From: Amblyomma americanum
Taxonomy: Eukaryota; Arthropoda; Arachnida; Ixodida; Ixodidae
Reading direction: 5' to 3'
Assembly (NCBI RefSeq): GCF_052857255.1
Contig: NC_135498.1
Span: forward strand, 84,344,639-84,408,638
Length of the DNA: 64,000 nucleotides
Position numbers and translations under genes: made by a program. This document shows, piece after piece, positions 60,601 to 64,000 of the stretch. The notes under the pieces are model-generated. The model ran no database searches and had not been told where the DNA came from. It saw nothing but the letters and a program-made list of their open reading frames with translations. Position 1 is the first letter of the stretch. Each line of letters begins with the position of its first letter.

Positions 60601-61495
60601 TACCCTCACTGAATCGCTACGGCAGACTCTCCTGCGTGTGAGAACGGCGGGTTCGACGAAACAACAGAGCACCTACTTTGTGACTGCCCCTCAGTTTGAG
60701 CGTGAGCGTGTCATCCTTGTCCGCTTTCAGAAGCCAAGGTTTTGGGTCTTTGGACTAAAGATTCATCGCAGAGGACTGCTGTGAAAGCGCTTTTCAAGTT
60801 GATGAAGGCTCAAGACTTAGTTTAATGTTTTAAACCCTCAGTGGGCGCATTGTGCACCCGTCTAGGAATTGTCTACGGACGCGTGAAACAGTGGTCGCCC
60901 TTTTCTCTCTCCCCTTTATATCTCTCCCTCCGTTACTCTTGCCCCGTGTAGGTTAACATACTGGACATCGCCTAGTTAAGCTCCCTTCGTTCATTTTTTC
61001 TCTCTCTCTCTTCCCTCATCTCAAAATTTACTTCATTGATACTGCTGGTTTTGTCCCGCCAAGGTCACCTGGAATATAAGCCTCGACTCAATTAAAATTA
61101 CGCACAGCTCAAAGAGCTACCCGTCAACTTCAAGTGCGAATTATTGTGAGTTGGCTCACGAGATATGTCATGCTGGCTGCACAAAAATATACGGTTTTTT
61201 TATTCGCATTATGATTCACACCTTAGAGGCCAGCGGCAACCTGGTTTTCTGTCTTTCTTCATACTTCTGCAGATGTGATATAAGGCAAATTCGTTTTATA
61301 TAGACGCCTGCAAGAAGAGCTTACGAGACGGCTTTTGTGGCACTTCTTTCAGGCCGAATTCACTGCGACTGCAACGCCGAGCCTCTTCGCCTTTTTCCAC
61401 AAGACCGACTACAAGGAAAATGTGCCTCACCCGAGCACTTGAAAGGGAGACGAATCGGCGATCTCGCTGAAAGTGACCTGCAGTGCTCCAGTTAA
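56992..61495 (+). CDS. Secreted leucine-rich-repeat protein with LRRCT cap; in-frame TAG at codon 5
   Basis: Three exons (56992-57626, 60061-60215, 61353-61495) join in phases 2 and 1 to a 311-codon frame ending in TAA. The first residues read MQLL, then TAG, then ATLFLSCLQACCTA, a signal-peptide shape broken by a stop. The mature part has two N-terminal cysteines (AHCEKF, LTCRH), several leucine-rich repeats (for example LEALKLEQQNVSL, LEAFILSESGLKSFS, LTTLRFERNQLTEIPEGF across the first splice) and a C-terminal cap HCDCN-n-GKCASP-n-LQC. The size and layout match arthropod secreted LRR proteins often annotated as oplophorus-luciferin-like non-catalytic subunits. That label says nothing firm about function, which is unknown. 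Intron 1 holds a SINE and intron 2 a LINE fragment. The rest of the frame is clean, so the stop is either a recent nonsense allele, an assembly error, or avoided by another first exon spliced at 57034. Confidence 0.8.
58702..58926 (-). mobile_element. tRNA-derived SINE, near full length
   Basis: The reverse complement starts with a tRNA-like head: GGTGGCTCAGTGGTTATGG (A box), CTCGGCTGCTGACCCGA, and GCGGGTTCGATGCC (B box). A body follows that passes through TCGAAATTCTAGAGG reversed and ends CATAGCCTGAGTC...GACGTTAAAGCCCATAAAC. The acceptor stem does not pair, so it is not a tRNA gene. The 54-bp stub at 40230-40283 is the 3' end of this family. It lies antisense in LRR intron 1. Confidence 0.88.
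59711..59795. repeat. Short dispersed repeat (GATGATGAT...GGCGCAAGGGC)
   Basis: TTTATGGCGCAAGGGCATCT and GGCCAAAGAGCGCCATGCC next to a GATGATGATA run are phrases I associate with an abundant tick repeat, probably a SINE or LINE end. It lies in LRR intron 1. Confidence 0.45.
60061..60215 (+). CDS. LRR gene exon 2
   Basis: The acceptor CTCTCCTTTTCAG ends at 60060 and the donor GTGAGT starts at 60216. The 155 nt enter in phase 2 and leave in phase 1. It completes the repeat ERNQLTEIPEGF, then reads FPALKVLHIEFNPI, a further repeat, and the basic run NHPKRPKLVL that leads into the cap. Confidence 0.9.
60540..61040 (+). mobile_element. 5'-truncated LINE 3' end (I/R1-like) in LRR intron 2
   Basis: CENGGFDETTEHLLCDCPS is read at about 60637-60693. 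This is the CCHC-like C-terminal block (E-T-x-E-H-LL-C-x-C-P) of I/R1-type LINEs. A short coding tail and a C/T-rich 3' UTR (CTCTCTCCCC, TTTTTTCTCTCTC) follow. It is dead and lies in sense orientation. Confidence 0.7.
61353..61495 (+). CDS. LRR gene exon 3 (LRRCT cysteine cap)
   Basis: The acceptor CACTTCTTTCAG ends at 61352. The exon enters in phase 1, encodes HCDCNAEPLRLF, then GKCASPEHLKGR and DLQCSS, and stops at TAA 61493-61495. C-x-C-n-C-n-C is the standard LRRCT disulfide pattern of extracellular LRR proteins. Confidence 0.92.
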
Positions 61496-61499
61496 TAAA
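61494..61499 (+). terminator. Poly(A) signal AATAAA overlapping the LRR stop codon
   Basis: AATAAA at 61494-61499 shares two bases with the TAA stop at 61493-61495. It is the same arrangement as in the evasin gene. A T-rich run follows at about 61517-61525. Confidence 0.75.
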
Positions 61500-61705
61500 G
61501 CCTAAGATTGACGCGGTTTTTTTGCAGTTACGTGCCCCATATACTCACTGTGTACAGACAACAGCTTCAACAAGAAACGGCTTGCACTAACGCCGTATAC
61601 ATAGCATCCGTTTCAATCCATTCAAGAAACACAAGCGAGCAATTTCAGCACATATTGACACAGCTGTGAAGTCCAAATGACCTTTAGCTTTGCGCACTTC
61701 ATTTT

Positions 61706-61845
61706 AGGTTATCTTCTTCTGAGGAAACATGCCATTCTAGAGGTGTTTCTTCAATGGATCCGTGCTGGGTCTTCCAGGTTATCTTCTTCTGAATAAACAT
61801 GTCATTCTAGAGGTGTTTCTTCAATGGATCCGTGCTGGGTCTTGC
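61706..61845. repeat. Exact 70-bp tandem duplication, two copies
   Basis: AGGTTATCTTCTTCTGA... starts at 61706 and again at 61776. The 70-bp copies differ at about four positions. It lies about 210 bp past the end of the LRR gene. The segment between, 61500-61705, shows nothing. Confidence 0.95.
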
Positions 61846-62884
61846 AGGGCGAACACTATGCGTCTGGCTTTCGTCACATAATCACAGGTATCCAGCTATT
61901 GCACAGGCTCTAATTGCCCAAGCCATCCTTCTGGATCTTCATTCTGGAAGCCGTTCAAAGCGGCTGGCGGCCAGAGCTGTTGCAGGATGACCGTAGTAGG
62001 CGCTTCAAACAGGGCTGTGGCCGCTGTCAAAGTTTCCTTTTTGATTTACCGCTATTCATCAAAGGCCTCTGCTCAGGTTGTAACCCTTCGAGTCGGTGGC
62101 TGCTAGCAAGGGGAGGCCGCGGGCAATGACGAGGACGAACACAAAAAGGCAGACAGGGCTAGCAGTGGACTCCACAACAAGCCCAAACAAAAACTCGCAC
62201 TTCGAGTATATTCCTCTCTTGATTATTTATTGGGTTTTCTGAAATCTCCTTCGGGAAGATGCGCCAGGTTGTTTGGCAGTTTCCAGGAAGTGTGCAAGGC
62301 AGGGCACTCATCTCGGGCACCTGAAGGAGCAGAACAGCTGTCTTCGATGTGTCGAACAGTGTCATGCACCAAACAAGTTCCTAATTGCATTTTAATTACA
62401 GCGCTCTCAGAACAGAACGCATGTACTCTGTACTCAGACATTTAGCCACATTTAGTGTTTTTCACTGAACACTGTTATTTATTATGAGCACTGCTAAAGA
62501 GTTCAAGCTCGAGCGTTTCCGAATCAGTTTCTGGAGCAACAGCTCTTCTTCAAGACCAAAACTGCAAAATTCGATTAATCGCTGAAGCCTGGGCCGTGAG
62601 CTTGTGTTCATAAATGGAATAAATATTTTGCGACTGTGACTCGAACACGCGACGACGCGAACAGGTCAGTTTAGCTGGCCACTGCCCGAAAGCACTATGC
62701 TGTAATCTGCGGTTAAATGCGCGAAACACACAGACTCAAGGGAGGTAGACGGGAATGAGCGCCACTCACGACTGCTTTATTCGTAGGCGCAACGCACAAC
62801 AATATACCCATCGTATTCGCCAAGAACTCCATCATGCTTCTGGTTTGATGTGATAGCAAACAGTTAAAATAGTTGTTCTCGGCC
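61846..62884. other. No gene seen
   Basis: Frames of about 70 codons occur on both strands at 61914-62129 and 62223-62445 and have no motif. Nothing else was recognised. Confidence 0.5.
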
Positions 62885-62887
62885 TTA

Positions 62888-63550
62888 TACCCCTGTTACA
62901 CGGGCACTTGGAACGGCCGTTAACGCAAACCGCAATTGAACGCCGTAACAGCCGTGGGAACGGAACGGTGGTGGCTGCCCTCACACGGCTCTTTCCACGT
63001 TCGGTCGGTTCACTTCCGTTTCGACGATTTATCATGTGACTCTTGAATTTTTTATCTCGCCAACTGGATACAAAATTTGTTTCTGTAATTATTTTTCTGC
63101 GCTACATGTTGTACAGTGTTTTTTAACCATTTGCAAGGGTTGTTTGCAACACTACACAGCGTGGCCAAATTCCTCGCTGGCGAGCTGGTTGAACAGCGCC
63201 GTCATCCTTGCGTAGACGGGCACATTGTGTTTCTGCGCTTGCAGTCCGGCAAGGTGATCCAGCCACAAGTTGATAAGTAAATCTGTCAGTGACGTTGTCT
63301 AGGCACAGTGCTTTGCGCCGGCGCGCTCGCCTGCAGCGGGGACACCTTGCTGCTTGGGGCTGCCATCTTGCCTATTTCACGACAAAACGGACGGAAACAG
63401 GGGCGGAACGCAGACCGTCGAGCTCCGTTGGTGTCAATCGCCGTTGGATTTCCAACGGCGCTCGCGCTGTTGTGTAACTACGCCTAACGGCCGTTAAGGC
63501 TAACTCCCGTTTTCCTTAACGGCCTTTAAAGTGCCCATGTAACAGGGGTA
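62888..63550. mobile_element. 663-bp MITE, PIF/Harbinger-like, with TTA target duplication
   Basis: TACCCCTGTTACACGGGCAC at the left end (62888) is mirrored at the right end (to 63550). The inverted repeats extend about 36 bases to GGCCGTTAA with a few mismatches. TTA flanks both ends (62885-62887 and 63551-63553), the target duplication typical of PIF/Harbinger. No transposase is encoded, so it is non-autonomous. The interior is GC-rich at both ends and AT-rich in the middle. Confidence 0.9.
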
Positions 63551-63553
63551 TTA

Positions 63554-64000
63554 TAAAATTACGAACTTGTCCCGCAAAACGTTCCTTTACACTATGTTAT
63601 CTATGCCGCCGATCACTCCTCATGTTCAAGTGCAAAACACTCTCGCGCTTAGCATTGCACAACGTTGTCCTGATCAACTTCTATCTGCGGCGCGCATAGA
63701 TCAGATCAGTTTAATCTATTTCAGAGTTTTGCGCGCTTTCACACTTGTGAGTAGCAAAGGGCCTGCGACCAGCAGACGCTTGCGAAAAGGCAGCCGTCCC
63801 ACAGCACCGTTGTTCACACTTGGAAGCAAGACCTACGGGTCGGCTGCTCGTTAGACTCTCGTTAGAAGCGAAAACTCTGGGGAATGGTGTTGTTCGCGCC
63901 ATTTAGAGAGTTTAGTTTGCTTTTCCAGCCACTCCTGCTCTCGCGACCGGTCCTCTAAAGTGCTATTCGCATACTCAGCTTCTCAGGCCTGTCAGCCTGT
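63554..64000. other. No gene seen at the right edge
   Basis: A 95-codon + frame (63567-63854) and a 63-codon - frame (63711-63902) overlap and have no motif. The region is GC-richer than average and could be the beginning of another feature beyond the window. Confidence 0.4.

Noticed and set aside
1..64000. CRISPR arrays, bacterial operons, integrated viral genes with an envelope, rRNA genes
   Set aside because: None seen. The repeats are dispersed transposons or simple tandems, and the gypsy element has no envelope frame.

Overview
The window is a piece of arthropod nuclear genome, almost certainly a hard tick and probably a metastriate one. Evidence: genes are split by long GT-AG introns; most of the DNA is decayed transposable elements of types I associate with tick genomes (RTE LINEs ending in a GATGATGAT tail, CR1-like LINEs, tRNA-headed SINEs, a Penelope-like element, Ty3/gypsy pieces); and one gene is a class A evasin, a tick salivary chemokine-binding family. 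The metastriate assignment is inference, because class A evasins are best known there.

Layout. 1-2322: 3' part of a Ty3/gypsy element with an open pol frame and a possible very short LTR. 3270-3722: Tigger/pogo-type transposase fossil. 4200-21350: a five-coding-exon class A evasin gene (coding exons 8705-8759, 9811-9837, 14791-14861, 16958-17026, 21209-21349), probably with a non-coding 5' exon behind a TATA promoter at 4200. Its introns carry two RTE remnants, one reverse-strand CR1 remnant, two foldback hairpins and poly-G tracts. 21556-25900: a Penelope-like element broken by two insertions. 26121-26712: two tRNA-derived SINEs. 27481-28225: reverse-strand relic resembling the C-terminal half of an M13 (neprilysin-like) peptidase that lacks the HExxH motif. 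28700-29382: CR1 remnant containing a 118-bp-arm inverted repeat.

29910-56800 has no gene I can support. It holds an RTE copy, a 54-bp SINE stub with a perfect 13-bp target duplication, a 55-bp-arm palindrome, a gypsy integrase relic, a possible solo LTR, a mariner-superfamily transposase fossil, a CR1 element with another LINE tail nested in it, and a few unrecognised ORFs.

56814-61499: a secreted leucine-rich-repeat protein gene of three exons ending in an LRRCT cap. It has an in-frame TAG at codon 5, inside the apparent signal peptide. 62888-63550: a 663-bp PIF/Harbinger-like MITE with TTA duplications.

The two host genes both look secreted, both lie on the + strand, and both have an AATAAA poly(A) signal overlapping the stop codon. 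No direct functional link between them is visible. All family calls are from reading translated frames and cysteine or motif spacing; no database search was run.
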